From contig NZ_JNWQ01000024.1 in NCBI RefSeq assembly GCF_000716875.1, forward strand, positions 17,691 through 81,690: DNA of 64,000 bases, in the 5' to 3' direction. The notes beneath the pieces are model-generated. The model worked only from the letters and a program-made list of their open reading frames with translations, was not told the DNA's origin and made no database searches. Below, one piece after another: positions 19,234 to 28,984 of this stretch (positions within the stretch are counted from its first letter, which is position 1; each line of letters begins with the position of its first letter). Position numbers and translations under genes: made by a program. This DNA comes from Streptomyces novaecaesareae (GTDB lineage Bacteria; Actinomycetota; Actinomycetes; Streptomycetales; Streptomycetaceae).

Positions 19234-21744
19234 GTGACCCTCCTTGATCTGATGCCGAAGCCCGCCACGCCCGACGCGCTGTACGAGACGTTCGCCGCCT
19301 GGGCGGAGGAGCGCGGGATCACGCTGTACCCGGCGCAGGAGGAGGCGCTGATCGAGCTGGTCTCGGGGAACAACGTGATCCTGGCGACGCCGACCGGCTC
19401 GGGCAAGAGCCTGGTGGCCGCGGGCGCGCACTTCGCCGCGCTGGCGGAGGGGCAGCGGACCTTCTACACCGCGCCGATCAAGGCGCTGGTGTCGGAGAAG
19501 TTCTTCGACCTGGTCAAGATGTTCGGCACCGAGCAGGTCGGCATGATGACCGGCGACGCGAGCGTGAACCCGACCGCGCCGATCATCTGCTGCACCGCCG
19601 AGGTGCTGGCCCAGATCGCGCTGCGCGACGGGGCGCGGGCGGACATCGGCCAGGTGGTCATGGACGAGTTCCACTTCTACGCCGAGCCGGACCGCGGCTG
19701 GGCCTGGCAGGTCCCGCTGCTGGAGCTGCCGCAGGCCCAGTTCCTGCTGATGTCGGCGACGCTCGGCGACGTGCGCCGGTTCGAGGAGGACCTGACCCGC
19801 CGGACCGGCCGTCCGACGACCGTGGTGCGCAACGCGACCCGCCCGGTGCCGCTCTTCTACGACTACCGCCGCACCACGATGCACGACACGCTGGAGGAGC
19901 TGCTGACGACCGGCCAGGCGCCGGTCTACGTCGTGCACTTCACCCAGAAGGAGGCGGTGGAGCGGGCGCAGTCGCTGATGAGCATCAACATGTGCTCGAA
20001 GGCGGAGAAGGAGGCCATCGCCGCCCTGATCGGCAACTTCCGCTTCACCACCAAGTTCGGCCGCAACCTGTCCCGTTTCGTGCGCCACGGCATCGGCGTG
20101 CACCACGCGGGCATGCTGCCGAAGTACCGCCGGCTGGTCGAACGCCTCGCCCAGGCGGGCCTGTTGAAGGTGATCTGCGGGACGGACACGCTCGGCGTGG
20201 GCGTCAACGTGCCGATCCGTACGGTGCTGTTCACGGCGCTGTCGAAGTACGACGGACAGCGCGTGCGCATCCTGCGTGCCCGCGAGTTCCACCAGATCGC
20301 CGGCCGGGCCGGCCGGGCCGGCTTCGACACCGTCGGCCAGGTGGTCGCGCAGGCGCCGGAGCACGTGATCGAGAACGACAAGGCGATCGCCAAGGCCGGG
20401 GACGACCCGAAGAAGAAGCGCAAGGTGGTGCGCAAGAAGGCGCCGGAGGGCTTCGTCGGCTGGACCGAGGAGACCTTCGAGCGGCTGATCGCCGCCGACC
20501 CGGAGCCGCTGGTCTCCCGGTTCAAGGTCAGCCACGCGATGCTGCTGTCGGTGATCGGCCGCCCGGGCAACGCCTTCGACGCGATGCGCAAGCTGCTCAC
20601 CGACAACCACGAGGACAAGGCCGCGCAGCGCCGGCACATCCGCACGGCCATCGCCATCTACCGTTCGCTGTTGGAGGGCGGCGTGGTGGAGCGGCTGCCG
20701 GAGCCGGACTCCGAGGGCCGTATCGTCCGGCTCACCCTGGACCTCCAGGAGAACTTCGCGCTCAACCAGCCGCTGTCCACCTTCGCGCTGGCCTCCTTCG
20801 AACTCCTCGACCCGACCTCGCCCTCGTACGCGATGGACGTGATCTCCGTCGTCGAGGCGACCCTCGACGACCCGCGCCAGATCCTCGCCGCGCAGCAGAA
20901 CAAGGCGCGCGGGGAGGCCGTCGGCGAGATGAAGCGCGACGGCATCGAGTACGAGGAGCGGATGGAGCGGCTCCAGGAGATCACCTACCCGAAGCCGCTG
21001 GAGGAACTGCTCACCCACGCCTACGAGGTGTACCAGCGGGCGCACCCGTGGATCGGCGACCACCAGCTGCAGCCGAAGTCGGTGGTCCGCGACCTGTACG
21101 AGCGGGCGATGACCTTCTCGGACTACGTCGGCTTCTACGAGCTGGCCCGCACCGAGGGCATCGTGCTGCGCTACCTGGCCGGCGCGTTCAAGGCCCTGGA
21201 GCAGACCGTCCCCGAGGACGTGAAGACGGACGACCTCAAGGACGTCATCGCCTGGCTCGGCGAGCTGGTCCGCCAGGTCGACTCCAGCCTGCTGGACGAG
21301 TGGGAGCAGCTGGCCAACCCGACCGAGGCCGCCACCGCCGAGGTGACGCTGGAGGACAAGGCCGCGCCGGTCACCGCCAACGCGCGGGCCTTCCGGGTGC
21401 TGGTGCGCAACGAGATGTTCCGCCGCGTGGAGCTGTGCGCGCTGGAGCAGTGGAACGTGCTCGGCGAACTGGACGGCGAGTACGGCTGGGACGCGGACCG
21501 CTGGGCGGACGCCATGGACGGCTACTGGGACGAGTACGACGACCTCGGCACCGGCCCGGATGCGCGCGGCCCGAAGATGCTGATCATCGAGGAGGAGGAC
21601 TCCGCCTGGAAGGTCCGGCAGATCTTCGACGACCCGGAGGGCGACCACGACTGGGGCATCAGCGCCGAGGTCGACCTGTACGGCTCGGACGAGGAGGGCC
21701 GGGCGGTGCTGCGGGTGACCGCGGTGGACCGGCTCGGCGGCTGA
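19234..21744 (+). CDS. DEAD/DEAH-box (Ski2-like) RNA helicase with DUF3516-type C-terminus
   Basis: An 836-residue superfamily 2 helicase. Walker A ATPTGSGKS (about residues 50-58), DEFH box in VVMDEFHFY (about 143-151), motif III MSATLGD, and the helicase-C motifs HHAGMLPKYRRL, GTDTLGVGVNVP and QIAGRAGRAGFD. The C-terminal 400 residues match the actinobacterial extension usually annotated DUF3516. It probably unwinds structured RNA in processing or decay. The GTG at 19234 is preferred: any upstream start would lie inside the terminator hairpin. It stands alone between two terminators. Confidence 0.9.
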   Translation: MTLLDLMPKPATPDALYETFAAWAEERGITLYPAQEEALIELVSGNNVILATPTGSGKSLVAAGAHFAALAEGQRTFYTAPIKALVSEKFFDLVKMFGTEQVGMMTGDASVNPTAPIICCTAEVLAQIALRDGARADIGQVVMDEFHFYAEPDRGWAWQVPLLELPQAQFLLMSATLGDVRRFEEDLTRRTGRPTTVVRNATRPVPLFYDYRRTTMHDTLEELLTTGQAPVYVVHFTQKEAVERAQSLMSINMCSKAEKEAIAALIGNFRFTTKFGRNLSRFVRHGIGVHHAGMLPKYRRLVERLAQAGLLKVICGTDTLGVGVNVPIRTVLFTALSKYDGQRVRILRAREFHQIAGRAGRAGFDTVGQVVAQAPEHVIENDKAIAKAGDDPKKKRKVVRKKAPEGFVGWTEETFERLIAADPEPLVSRFKVSHAMLLSVIGRPGNAFDAMRKLLTDNHEDKAAQRRHIRTAIAIYRSLLEGGVVERLPEPDSEGRIVRLTLDLQENFALNQPLSTFALASFELLDPTSPSYAMDVISVVEATLDDPRQILAAQQNKARGEAVGEMKRDGIEYEERMERLQEITYPKPLEELLTHAYEVYQRAHPWIGDHQLQPKSVVRDLYERAMTFSDYVGFYELARTEGIVLRYLAGAFKALEQTVPEDVKTDDLKDVIAWLGELVRQVDSSLLDEWEQLANPTEAATAEVTLEDKAAPVTANARAFRVLVRNEMFRRVELCALEQWNVLGELDGEYGWDADRWADAMDGYWDEYDDLGTGPDARGPKMLIIEEEDSAWKVRQIFDDPEGDHDWGISAEVDLYGSDEEGRAVLRVTAVDRLGG

Positions 21745-21780
21745 CGGTTCGGACCCGACTGACGGTTCGTCAACTACCGC

Positions 21781-21809
21781 GAGGGGGCTCGGCGTTGCCG
21801 GGCCCCCTC
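21781..21809. terminator. Bidirectional hairpin between convergent genes
   Basis: GAGGGGGC (21781-21788) pairs with GCCCCCTC (21802-21809), and CGGC pairs with GCCG inside. It is flanked by short repeats of CGGGCTTTCAC. Confidence 0.75.
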
Positions 21810-21857
21810 GGGCTTTCACGTTCGGGTGTTCACCTTCGGGCTTTCACCCTCGGGGTC

Positions 21858-22715
21858 TCACATCCAGACGAACGGCGAGCCGGCCGCGTAGGAGAGTGCG
21901 CGGGTGGCCTCGTCCAGCATCTGCTCGGTGGTGGGCGCCGTGGCGGTGGGCGCAGGGCCGGTCGCGGCGGGCGTTCCCGCACCGGTCGGGGCGGTGGCTG
22001 CCGGGCGGCCGTCTCCGGTCCGGGAGCTGGCGACCGTCACGTAGTGCCCGACCGCCTCGACCCGCGCCTCGCCGCCCGTCTTGGCGGCGCCGGCGGGCTG
22101 GGCGGGGGCGATGGAGGTGTCCGCGAGCATGAAGGCGACCGAGCCGGGCTTGGCCCGCAGGGCGTCGGCGGCCTTGGCGGCGGAGGCCTGGTCGGGGAAG
22201 CGCAGCAGGGTGACGCTGCTGAGGACGGGGCGGTCCTGGCCGGTGAAGCTGACGGTCAGGTAGGCCTGACAGCCGGCGTCCTTCAACGGGTCCTGCGTGC
22301 GGTCCTGCAGCACTTCGGCGCAGTTCTCGCCCTGCCGGACGCCGTTGCGCCGGGCCTTGAAGGCGCCGACCTCGACCGGCCGCTGGGCGGGGAAGAAGTT
22401 GTCGACGTTGAGGCTCTCGGGGTCGGTGCGCGGCGGCGCGGAGCCCACCACCGGCGGCGTCTTGGCGGAGTCCTTGGTGGACGGGCCGAGCCCGGGTATG
22501 TAGTCGCCGGGCGTCGGGCGGGTGATGATCCATCCGCCGGCCGCGACCACGCCGACCATGACGATCCAGCCCGCCGCCCGGCGGCCCGTCAGCCGTCGGC
22601 CCCGCCTGCGGCCGGGGGCCGTCCCGCCGGTGTCGGCGCCCCCGCCGGTCCGCTGTCCTGCCTGGCCTTCCTGGCCCTCTCCCGGAGTCGGGGTGCGCTC
22701 CCCCTGCGTGGTCAT
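21858..22715 (-). CDS. Membrane-anchored protein of unknown function
   Basis: A 285-residue protein. A 45-residue Gly/Arg/Thr-rich cytoplasmic tail, then one membrane helix (AAGWIVMVGVVAAGGWIIT, about 48-66), then an extracytoplasmic domain with two cysteines (GENCAEV, AGCQAYL). The domain contains VTLLRFPDQASAAKAADAL, a repeat-like alpha/beta unit. It ends with an Ala/Thr/Pro-rich linker and SYAAGSPFVWM. It resembles conserved Streptomyces hypothetical membrane proteins. ATG 22715 fits the tail-helix order. It is divergent from bioB (248 bp apart) and convergent with the helicase. No function is assignable. Confidence 0.7.
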   Translation of the reverse strand: MTTQGERTPTPGEGQEGQAGQRTGGGADTGGTAPGRRRGRRLTGRRAAGWIVMVGVVAAGGWIITRPTPGDYIPGLGPSTKDSAKTPPVVGSAPPRTDPESLNVDNFFPAQRPVEVGAFKARRNGVRQGENCAEVLQDRTQDPLKDAGCQAYLTVSFTGQDRPVLSSVTLLRFPDQASAAKAADALRAKPGSVAFMLADTSIAPAQPAGAAKTGGEARVEAVGHYVTVASSRTGDGRPAATAPTGAGTPAATGPAPTATAPTTEQMLDEATRALSYAAGSPFVWM

Positions 22716-22963
22716 GGCGCAGATTCTAAGCACCGCCGGGGTGGCGTGGATCACGGGGTCGGGGGTTGTCGATCTTCCCCCCGCGTCCCCTCGGGCCGAG
22801 GACTTACCTACCCGCCGGTAACCGCCTCCCCGGGCCGCCGTCAAGCGCGTGACCAGCGCCGACGCCGTGACCTTCGACACTGTGGCAATCGGCACATCCT
22901 CACACCGATCTTCTGGCGGGTTTGCTCTGGCGCCGCTCGATCACCAGCAGGCAGGATCAGCCC

Positions 22964-24217
22964 ATGGATCTGCTCGATACCCTCACGGCCAAGGGCCTGC
23001 GCGGCGAAGTCCCGACCCGCGAGGAGGCCCTGGCCGTCCTCGCCACCACCGACGACGAGCTGCTCGACGTGGTCGCCGCGGCCGGCAAGGTGCGCCGCCG
23101 CTGGTTCGGCCGCCGGGTCAAGCTCAACTACCTGGTGAACCTGAAGAGCGGGCTCTGCCCGGAGGACTGCTCGTACTGTTCGCAGCGGCTCGGGTCCAAG
23201 GCCGAGATCCTCAAGTACACCTGGCTCAAGCCGGACCAGGCCGCCGACGCGGCCCGCGCCGGCGTGGCCGGCGGCGCCAAACGGGTCTGCCTGGTGGCCA
23301 GCGGCCGCGGCCCGACGGACCGCGACATCGACCGGGTCACCGACACCATGGCCGCCATCAAGGAGGCCGACCCCGAGGTCGAGATCTGCGTCTGCCTCGG
23401 CCTGCTCTCCGACAACCAGGCGGAGCGGCTCAAGGCGGCCGGCGCCGACGCCTACAACCACAACCTCAACACCTCCGAGAACACCTACGGGACCATCACC
23501 AAGACCCACACCTACGCGGACCGGGTGGACACCGTGCAGAAGGCGCACGGCGCGGGCCTGTCCGCCTGCTCCGGCCTGATCGCCGGCATGGGCGAGAGCG
23601 ACGAGGACCTCGTCGACGTGGTGTTCGCGCTGCGCGAGCTGGGCTCGGACTCCGTCCCGGTCAACTTCCTGATCCCCTTCGAGGGCACCCCGCTCGCCAA
23701 GGAGTGGAACCTCACCCCGCAGCGCTGCCTGCGCATCCTCGCGATGGTCCGCTTCGTCAACCCGGACACCGAGGTGCGGATCGCCGGCGGGCGCGAGGTG
23801 CACCTGCGCTCGATGCAGCCGCTCGGCCTGCACATCGCCAACTCCATCTTCCTCGGCGACTACCTGACCAGCGAGGGCCAGGCCGGCCAGGCCGACCTCG
23901 ACATGATCAAGGACGCCGGCTTCGAGGTCGAGGGCGCCGGCGAGGCCACCCTGCCGCGCCACCGCTCCGACCTCGCCGAGGCCGCCCAGGCGGCTCAGGC
24001 CGCTCATGCCGGCGGCTGCGGCACCGCGGCCTCGGCCTGCGGCAGCGGCGGCGGCTGCGGGCCCTGCGGCGGGCACGCCCACCCGGAGGCGGCGCCGGTC
24101 GCGACGGCCGCGTCGGTCGGGGAGTCCGAGGCGTCCGAGGAGGGCGAGGAGCTGCGCAGCGACCTGGTCAAGGTCCGCCGCCGCGGCGCCGGCACCGAAC
24201 TCGCCCCCAACGCCTGA
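22964..24217 (+). CDS. bioB: Biotin synthase (radical SAM)
   Basis: A 417-residue protein that inserts sulfur into dethiobiotin. The radical-SAM cluster ligands are C65, C69 and C72 in [13 protein letters not shown]. The second cluster region ([42 protein letters not shown]) is intact. The C-terminus is extended by about 80 residues and contains a Cys/Gly-rich block ([20 protein letters not shown]) absent from short BioB proteins; it could bind metal or support the labile cluster. It is the first gene of bioB-bioA-bioD. The 248-bp upstream gap has an inverted repeat TTACC-N8-GGTAA at 22804-22821. Confidence 0.95.
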   Translation: MDLLDTLTAKGLRGEVPTREEALAVLATTDDELLDVVAAAGKVRRRWFGRRVKLNYLVNLKSGLCPEDCSYCSQRLGSKAEILKYTWLKPDQAADAARAGVAGGAKRVCLVASGRGPTDRDIDRVTDTMAAIKEADPEVEICVCLGLLSDNQAERLKAAGADAYNHNLNTSENTYGTITKTHTYADRVDTVQKAHGAGLSACSGLIAGMGESDEDLVDVVFALRELGSDSVPVNFLIPFEGTPLAKEWNLTPQRCLRILAMVRFVNPDTEVRIAGGREVHLRSMQPLGLHIANSIFLGDYLTSEGQAGQADLDMIKDAGFEVEGAGEATLPRHRSDLAEAAQAAQAAHAGGCGTAASACGSGGGCGPCGGHAHPEAAPVATAASVGESEASEEGEELRSDLVKVRRRGAGTELAPNA

Positions 24218-24256
24218 CACTTCGGCACGCTTCGGCACATCTCGGAGAGACTCACC

Positions 24257-25561
24257 ATGCCCCAGCTGTCCACGGACACGCTGCTCACCCTCGACCGCGC
24301 CCACGTCTGGCACCCGTACGGGCCGATGCCCGGCACCGTCACCCCGTACGTGGTCGAGTCCGCCTCGGGCGTCCGGCTGCGCCTGGCCGAGCCCGTCGCG
24401 GGCGGACAGCGCGAGCTGGTCGACGGGATGTCGTCCTGGTGGGCGGCGATCCACGGCTACCGGCACCCGGCGCTCGACGAGGCCGTGCGCGAGCAGCTGG
24501 GGCGGATGAGCCACGTGATGTTCGGCGGGCTCACCCACGAGCCCGCCGTCCGGCTGGCGGCCAGGCTGGTCGAGATCACCCCGGAGCCGCTGCAGCACGT
24601 CTTCCTCGCCGACTCGGGCTCCGTCTCGGTCGAGGTCGCGATGAAGATGTGCCTGCAGTACTGGCAGTCCACCGGACGGCCGCAGAAGCGCCGGCTGCTG
24701 ACCTGGCGCGGCGGCTACCACGGCGACACCTTCCACCCGATGTCGGTCTGCGACCCCGACGGCGGGATGCACCACCTGTGGGGCGGGGTGCTGCCCGGGC
24801 AGCTCTTCGCGCCGCAGCCACCGGCCGGGTTCGACGCCCCGCTCGACGCCGAATACGCGGCGCAGTTCGAGGAGTTGATGGCCCGTCACGCCGGCGATCT
24901 GGCCGCCGTCATCGTCGAACCGGTGGTCCAGGGCGCGGGCGGGATGCAGTTCCACTCCCCCGCGTACCTGCGGATGCTGCGCGAACTCTGCGACCGCTAC
25001 GGCGTGTTGCTGGTCTTCGACGAGATCGCCACCGGATTCGGGCGCAGCGGCGCACTGTTCGCCGCCGACCACGCGGGCGTCTCACCGGACGTGATGTGCC
25101 TCGGCAAGGCCCTCACCGGCGGCTACCTGACCCTCGCCGCCGCGCTGTGCACCGGCGAGATCGCCGAGGGGATCAGCCGCGGCGAGATGCCGGTGCTCGC
25201 CCACGGGCCGACGTTCATGGGCAACCCGCTGGCCTGCGCCGCCGCGAACGCCTCGCTGGACCTGCTGCTCGGACAGGACTGGGCGGTGGAGGTCAAGCGG
25301 ATCGAGGGCGGTCTGCGCGACGGCCTCGCGGCCGCCGCGGGCCTGCCGGGCGTGCACGACGTACGGGTCCAAGGCGCCATCGGCGTCGTCCAGTTGGACC
25401 ACCCGGTGAACGTCCCGGCGGCGACCGAGGCCGCCGCCCGCGCGGGCGTCTGGCTGCGCCCCTTCCGGGACCTGATCTACACCATGCCCCCCTATGTGAC
25501 GGAGGACCAGGACGTGGCGCGGATCGCCGCCGCCGTGACCGCCGCGGCGGTGGCGGGATGA
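24257..25561 (+). CDS. bioA: Adenosylmethionine-8-amino-7-oxononanoate aminotransferase
   Basis: A 434-residue class III PLP aminotransferase that makes 7,8-diaminopelargonate using S-adenosylmethionine as amino donor. Motifs: VWHPYGPM near the N-terminus (typical of BioA), [44 protein letters not shown] and [14 protein letters not shown] with the PLP lysine near 286. Its stop overlaps the bioD start as ATGA, so the two are translationally coupled. Confidence 0.95.
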   Translation: MPQLSTDTLLTLDRAHVWHPYGPMPGTVTPYVVESASGVRLRLAEPVAGGQRELVDGMSSWWAAIHGYRHPALDEAVREQLGRMSHVMFGGLTHEPAVRLAARLVEITPEPLQHVFLADSGSVSVEVAMKMCLQYWQSTGRPQKRRLLTWRGGYHGDTFHPMSVCDPDGGMHHLWGGVLPGQLFAPQPPAGFDAPLDAEYAAQFEELMARHAGDLAAVIVEPVVQGAGGMQFHSPAYLRMLRELCDRYGVLLVFDEIATGFGRSGALFAADHAGVSPDVMCLGKALTGGYLTLAAALCTGEIAEGISRGEMPVLAHGPTFMGNPLACAAANASLDLLLGQDWAVEVKRIEGGLRDGLAAAAGLPGVHDVRVQGAIGVVQLDHPVNVPAATEAAARAGVWLRPFRDLIYTMPPYVTEDQDVARIAAAVTAAAVAG

Positions 25562-26307
25562 GCGCGCGCATCCTCTTCGTGACGGGGACGAACACCGACG
25601 TCGGCAAGACCGTCGCCACCGCGGCCCTCGCCTCGGCGGCGCTGCGGGGCGGGCGCAAGGTCGCCGTCCTCAAGCCGGGGCAGACCGGTGTGACCCCCGG
25701 CGAGCCCGGCGACGCGGCCGAAGTCCGGCGCCTTGCAGGGGAACCGACTGACCGTCAGCTGACGATCCGTGAACTGGCCCGCTACCCCGAGCCGCTCGCC
25801 CCCGACACCGCCGCCCGGCGCTCCGGCCTGCCGTACCTCTCCCCCGCCGAGGTGGCGGCCGAGGTCGCCGAACTCGCCGCCGGCCACGACCTGGTGCTGG
25901 TCGAGGGCGCGGGCGGCCTGCTGGTCCGCTACGACGACCAGGGCCGCACGCTCGCCGACCAGGCCCGGGCCGTCCTCGACGCCGGACTGCCGGCCGAGGT
26001 CCTGCTCATTGCCTCGGCCGGGCTCGGCACGCTCAACATCGTCTCCCTCACGGCAGAGGCCCTGGCGGCACGACGTCTCCCCCTCACCGGCGTCGTGGTC
26101 GGCTCCTGGCCCGCGGCCCCCGGCCTCGCCGAACGCTGCAACCTGGCCGACCTGCCGCGCTCGGCCGGCGCCCCGCTGCTCGGCGCCCTGCCGGAACGGG
26201 CGGGCACGGCAGCGGACTTCGCCGCCCTCGCGGCCGCCTCCCTGGCCCCTGAGCTGGGCGGAACGTGGAACGCGCAGCACTTCGCGGACGCCCATCGAGC
26301 CGAATAG
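25558..26307 (+). CDS. bioD: ATP-dependent dethiobiotin synthetase
   Basis: A 249-residue P-loop protein: [19 protein letters not shown] at the N-terminus (Walker A variant of BioD), [18 protein letters not shown], and [13 protein letters not shown]. It closes the ureido ring of biotin using ATP and CO2. The ATG at 25558 overlaps the bioA stop by four bases. Last gene of the operon. Confidence 0.95.
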   Translation: MSARILFVTGTNTDVGKTVATAALASAALRGGRKVAVLKPGQTGVTPGEPGDAAEVRRLAGEPTDRQLTIRELARYPEPLAPDTAARRSGLPYLSPAEVAAEVAELAAGHDLVLVEGAGGLLVRYDDQGRTLADQARAVLDAGLPAEVLLIASAGLGTLNIVSLTAEALAARRLPLTGVVVGSWPAAPGLAERCNLADLPRSAGAPLLGALPERAGTAADFAALAAASLAPELGGTWNAQHFADAHRAE

Positions 26308-26385
26308 GCCCGGCTTCGCTCGAAGGTGTGATCTCCACGCCCGAACCATGGGTGTGGTGGGTACTGGCTGAATACCGTTCCTTCC

Positions 26386-26832
26386 ATGACAGACGGGCTG
26401 ACCGTGGACGAGGCCCTGCGGGCCTTGGCCGCCCTGGAGGCGGCGTGGAAGGACGACGACGAGGCGCTGTCCGCCCTTGCGGCGGGCAGCACCGGTGAAC
26501 AGCCGTTGCCGGCGCTGGTCGCCGCGTACGGCGAGCACGCGATGGACACCCTGATGGCGCTCGCCTTCGGCCTGCGCTCCAGCATGAGCGACGAGGAGAT
26601 CGCCGAGATCTCCGACGCGGTCAGCTCCAACATCGGCGCGAGGATGAGCGCGCTGCTCACCCAGACCCTCAAGGCCTGGGGCACCCTCGCCGCCCCGGAC
26701 GACTTCGGCGTCACCAAGATCATCGCCCACACCGTGATCGACGCGATGAGGGCCGTCACCGAGGACCCGAGCAGAACCGAAGTCCTGCCGCTCCTCGCGA
26801 CCTTCCGCAGCTACGCCCTCAACGGCGTCTGA
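26386..26832 (+). CDS. Conserved hypothetical protein, all-alpha
   Basis: A 148-residue Ala/Leu-rich, acidic, probably all-helical soluble protein (EALRALAALEAAWKDDDEA, SDEEIAEISDAVSSNIGARM). I recognise no family. It follows bioD by 78 bp and is ended by a hairpin at 26848, so it could be read with the biotin operon or alone. Confidence 0.6.
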   Translation: MTDGLTVDEALRALAALEAAWKDDDEALSALAAGSTGEQPLPALVAAYGEHAMDTLMALAFGLRSSMSDEEIAEISDAVSSNIGARMSALLTQTLKAWGTLAAPDDFGVTKIIAHTVIDAMRAVTEDPSRTEVLPLLATFRSYALNGV

Positions 26833-26847
26833 ACACCGCGCACTTCG

Positions 26848-26882
26848 GCGCGGGCTTCGACAACCCCCGCCGAAGCCCGCGC
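26848..26882 (+). terminator. 12-bp stem hairpin
   Basis: GCGCGGGCTTCG (26848-26859), loop of 11, CGAAGCCCGCGC (26871-26882), followed by TGTTG. The same stem plus TGTTG recurs at 28756-28787. Confidence 0.8.
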
Positions 26883-26923
26883 TGTTGTGCATGTCCCCTC
26901 GTCCGCCCGGCAACGGGCTGCGC

Positions 26924-27469
26924 CTGCGGGCCGCCGTGGTCGACGCCGACCCCGAGGGCGCGACCCCGTGGCTCGCCACCGCCTAGGTCCCCGGCGTGCC
27001 CCTGGACCAGGCGATCGCGACCCACGGCCCCTGGCCGGTGAAATGCGTGCGGGCCCTGGGCGCGGGGCTCGCCGAGGCGCTGGAGGCCGTTCACGCCGCC
27101 GACCTCGTCCACCGGGACCTCAAGCCCTCGAACGTCCTGCTCGCCCCCGACGGCCCCCGGGTCGTCGACTTCGGCATCTCCGTGGCCGCCGAGGCCACCG
27201 CGCTCACCCGCACCGGGGTGATCGTCGGCACCCCCGGCTTCATGGCCCCCGAGCAGCTCACCGGCGCGCCCGTCACCCCGGCCACCGACGTGTTCGCCCT
27301 CGGCGCCGTCCTGGCCTACGCGGCCACCGGCACCGGCCCCTTCGGCACCGGCTCGGCCCAGGCGCTCAACTTCCGCATCGCGTACGAGGAACCAGACCTC
27401 TCGCAGTTGCCGCCGGAACTGGAGATCGTCGCCCGCCGCAGAGCGCGGCCCGTCATCGGGGGTGGCTAG
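26924..27469 (+). pseudogene. Serine/threonine protein kinase fragment (both ends missing, internal stop)
   Basis: The reading frame begins within the N-lobe of a Hanks-type kinase (VVDADPEGATPWLATA), then meets TAG at 26984-26986 where relatives have Tyr in ATAYVPG. It continues through VPLDQAIATHGPWP, HRDLKPSNVLL (catalytic loop), VVDFGISVA (DFG), VGTPGFMAPEQL and DVFALGAVLAYAATG. It stops right after LPPELEIVARR, before the C-lobe ends. The Gly-rich loop, the ATP-binding lysine and the sensor domain are absent. No translation product can be a working kinase. Confidence 0.85.
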
Positions 27470-27936
27470 CCGAGGTAGGGGGTCGTCCGGTGCTCCAGGA
27501 AATGCCGAAGCCGGAGACGCTGCGTGTGGTGCATCGGCAGCCCCCCGATGTCACCCGGAGCCACGAACCGGAGATCGGTGGACTCGTCGGAGATCCGCAG
27601 TTCCCCGCCCGTGATGCGCGCGGTGAAGCAGACGTTGAACTGCTGCCGAACCTCGCCGTCCGAGTAGGCGATCACGTGTCGGGGGTCGGTGTACGTGCCG
27701 ACCAGCCCGGTGATCTCGACGTCGAGGCCGGTCTCCTCGCGGACTTCCCGAACGGCCGTGCCCGGAAGCGACTCACCGAGGTCCATCGTCCCGCCCGGAA
27801 GCGCGTACAGGCCGTTGTCAGTGCGCCGCTGGAGCAGGATTCGCCCTTCGTCGTCCGTGACCACGGCGGACGCTGCCACGGCCAGCCGGTTCGGCTCGGG
27901 TGCGTCGGGATCGTCGTAGAACTCGGTGCGTGCCAC
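27466..27936 (-). CDS. Nudix hydrolase
   Basis: A 156-residue protein with a complete Nudix box around PGGTMDLGESLPGTAVREV and EETGLDV (residues about 48-73), the Mg-binding loop-helix that hydrolyses nucleoside diphosphate linkages. The preceding strand is AVAASAVVTDDEGRILLQRR. It overlaps the end of the kinase fragment by four bases in opposite orientation. The substrate cannot be read from sequence. Confidence 0.88.
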   Translation of the reverse strand: MARTEFYDDPDAPEPNRLAVAASAVVTDDEGRILLQRRTDNGLYALPGGTMDLGESLPGTAVREVREETGLDVEITGLVGTYTDPRHVIAYSDGEVRQQFNVCFTARITGGELRISDESTDLRFVAPGDIGGLPMHHTQRLRLRHFLEHRTTPYLG

Positions 27937-27992
27937 GTGATCAGCTCTCCTGACTGCTTGGGACTACTGGTAGCCGTCGGGCTGGCGCAGCC

Positions 27993-28739
27993 TCACAGCT
28001 GGGATCTGAGGACGTCGACCTCGCAGCCTGGCGAGTTCGGGTCGAAGCCGTGCTCGGCCAGCCAGCGGACCGCCAGCAGGCTGCGCAGCGACCACCATGC
28101 GCGGATCACGTCGAGGTCGACGTCGGTGCCGTAGCCGGCGACGACGTCGGCGAGGTGCTCCTCGTGGCCGAGCGTCAGGACGGCGAGGTCGAACAGGGCA
28201 TCGCCCCGGCTCGCCTCGGACCAGTCGACCACGCCGGTGACCTCGTCACCGTCGACGAAGACGTGGGCGACCTGAAAGTCCCCGTGCACGAACACCGGTG
28301 TCCACGGCCGCAGGGCGGCCTCGGCGACGCGGCGGTTGCGCGTGACCAGCTCGGTGGGAAGGACCTCGTTCGTGAGGAGCCAGGCGCATTCGGCATCGAG
28401 GGCCGACGCGAGCTCGTCAACGCTCCGACCGGGCCACGGCGGCAGCGGCGCGTCGTGCAGCCTCCGTGCGGCGGCACCTGCCGCCGCCCACGCCGCCGGC
28501 GAGGCGGTCGACGGCTGGCCGAGGCGGCCGAGCGCCGTGCCCGGGAGAGCAGCGAGTGCGAGTACGGGCGGCTTGCGCCACAGGACCTCCGGAGTGGGGA
28601 TCGGCGCCATGGCCATCGCCTCGACCTCGATGTCGGTGCGCAGTTGGTCGGCGTCGATCTTCAGGAACACGTCGCCGACGCGCAGGGTCGCACGCTCGTT
28701 ATGGGCGACGACGACCTCGACTTCTTCCATGTCGACCAT
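27993..28739 (-). CDS. Aminoglycoside-phosphotransferase-like kinase
   Basis: A protein of about 248 residues of the APH/choline-kinase fold. The catalytic loop is VHGDFQVAHVFVDGDEV, with H replacing the usual Asn of HGDxxxxN, and the metal Asp lies in GVVDWSEASRGD. Both are typical of a large, mostly uncharacterised actinobacterial subgroup. Start choice is uncertain: ATG 28739 or 28730, neither with a strong Shine-Dalgarno. It is preceded by the hairpin at 28756. Antibiotic resistance should not be assumed. Confidence 0.8.
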   Translation of the reverse strand: MVDMEEVEVVVAHNERATLRVGDVFLKIDADQLRTDIEVEAMAMAPIPTPEVLWRKPPVLALAALPGTALGRLGQPSTASPAAWAAAGAAARRLHDAPLPPWPGRSVDELASALDAECAWLLTNEVLPTELVTRNRRVAEAALRPWTPVFVHGDFQVAHVFVDGDEVTGVVDWSEASRGDALFDLAVLTLGHEEHLADVVAGYGTDVDLDVIRAWWSLRSLLAVRWLAEHGFDPNSPGCEVDVLRSQL

Positions 28740-28755
28740 TATCGCGGGCGGGCGG

Positions 28756-28787
28756 GCGCGGGCTTCGAGCGTCCTCGAAGCCCGCGC
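28756..28787 (-). terminator. 14-bp stem with 4-nt loop
   Basis: GCGCGGGCTTCGAG (28756-28769), loop CGTC, CTCGAAGCCCGCGC (28774-28787), followed by TGTTG. Stem and flank match the hairpin at 26848-26882. Confidence 0.7.
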
Positions 28788-28792
28788 TGTTG

Positions 28793-28984
28793 CTATGGCC
28801 GCACCCTCATCCACCCGGCGGCGAGCGCGAATCCGCCCGTCGAGGCCGTCAGGAAGGCGAGGACGAACGCCAGCGCACTCGCCGAAGCGGGAACACCCTC
28901 GGGGACCGCGAGGAGGACGGCACCCGCGATCACGAGGCCCCCGACGACGATGACGCCGGCGGCAACTACGGTCGCATACCTCTG
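28793..28984 (-). other. Short two-helix membrane ORF without a clear start, possible remnant
   Basis: The frame encodes two hydrophobic helices (ATVVAAGVIVVGGLVIAGAV and ALAFVLAFLTASTGGFALA) and ends MRVRP. No ATG, GTG or TTG lies before the first helix in the free interval; the only GTG (28933) would cut that helix. It overlaps the end of the 75-aa gene. It may be a broken gene or use an unusual start. Confidence 0.3.

Noticed and set aside
15934..21819. 1961-codon open frame on the minus strand opposite the WXG operon and helicase
   Set aside because: Composition is Arg/Val/Leu/Gly/His noise typical of an antisense frame in GC-rich DNA; the + strand genes have clear motifs and ribosome sites.
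22716..22963. Search for a BioQ/BirA operator or riboswitch before bioB
   Set aside because: Only a short TTACC-N8-GGTAA inverted repeat was found; it does not match operators known to me, and no riboswitch-like structure was evident.
27993..28739. Aminoglycoside resistance gene
   Set aside because: The fold matches phosphotransferases generally, but the HGDxxxxN Asn is replaced as in a broad uncharacterised group; resistance cannot be claimed.
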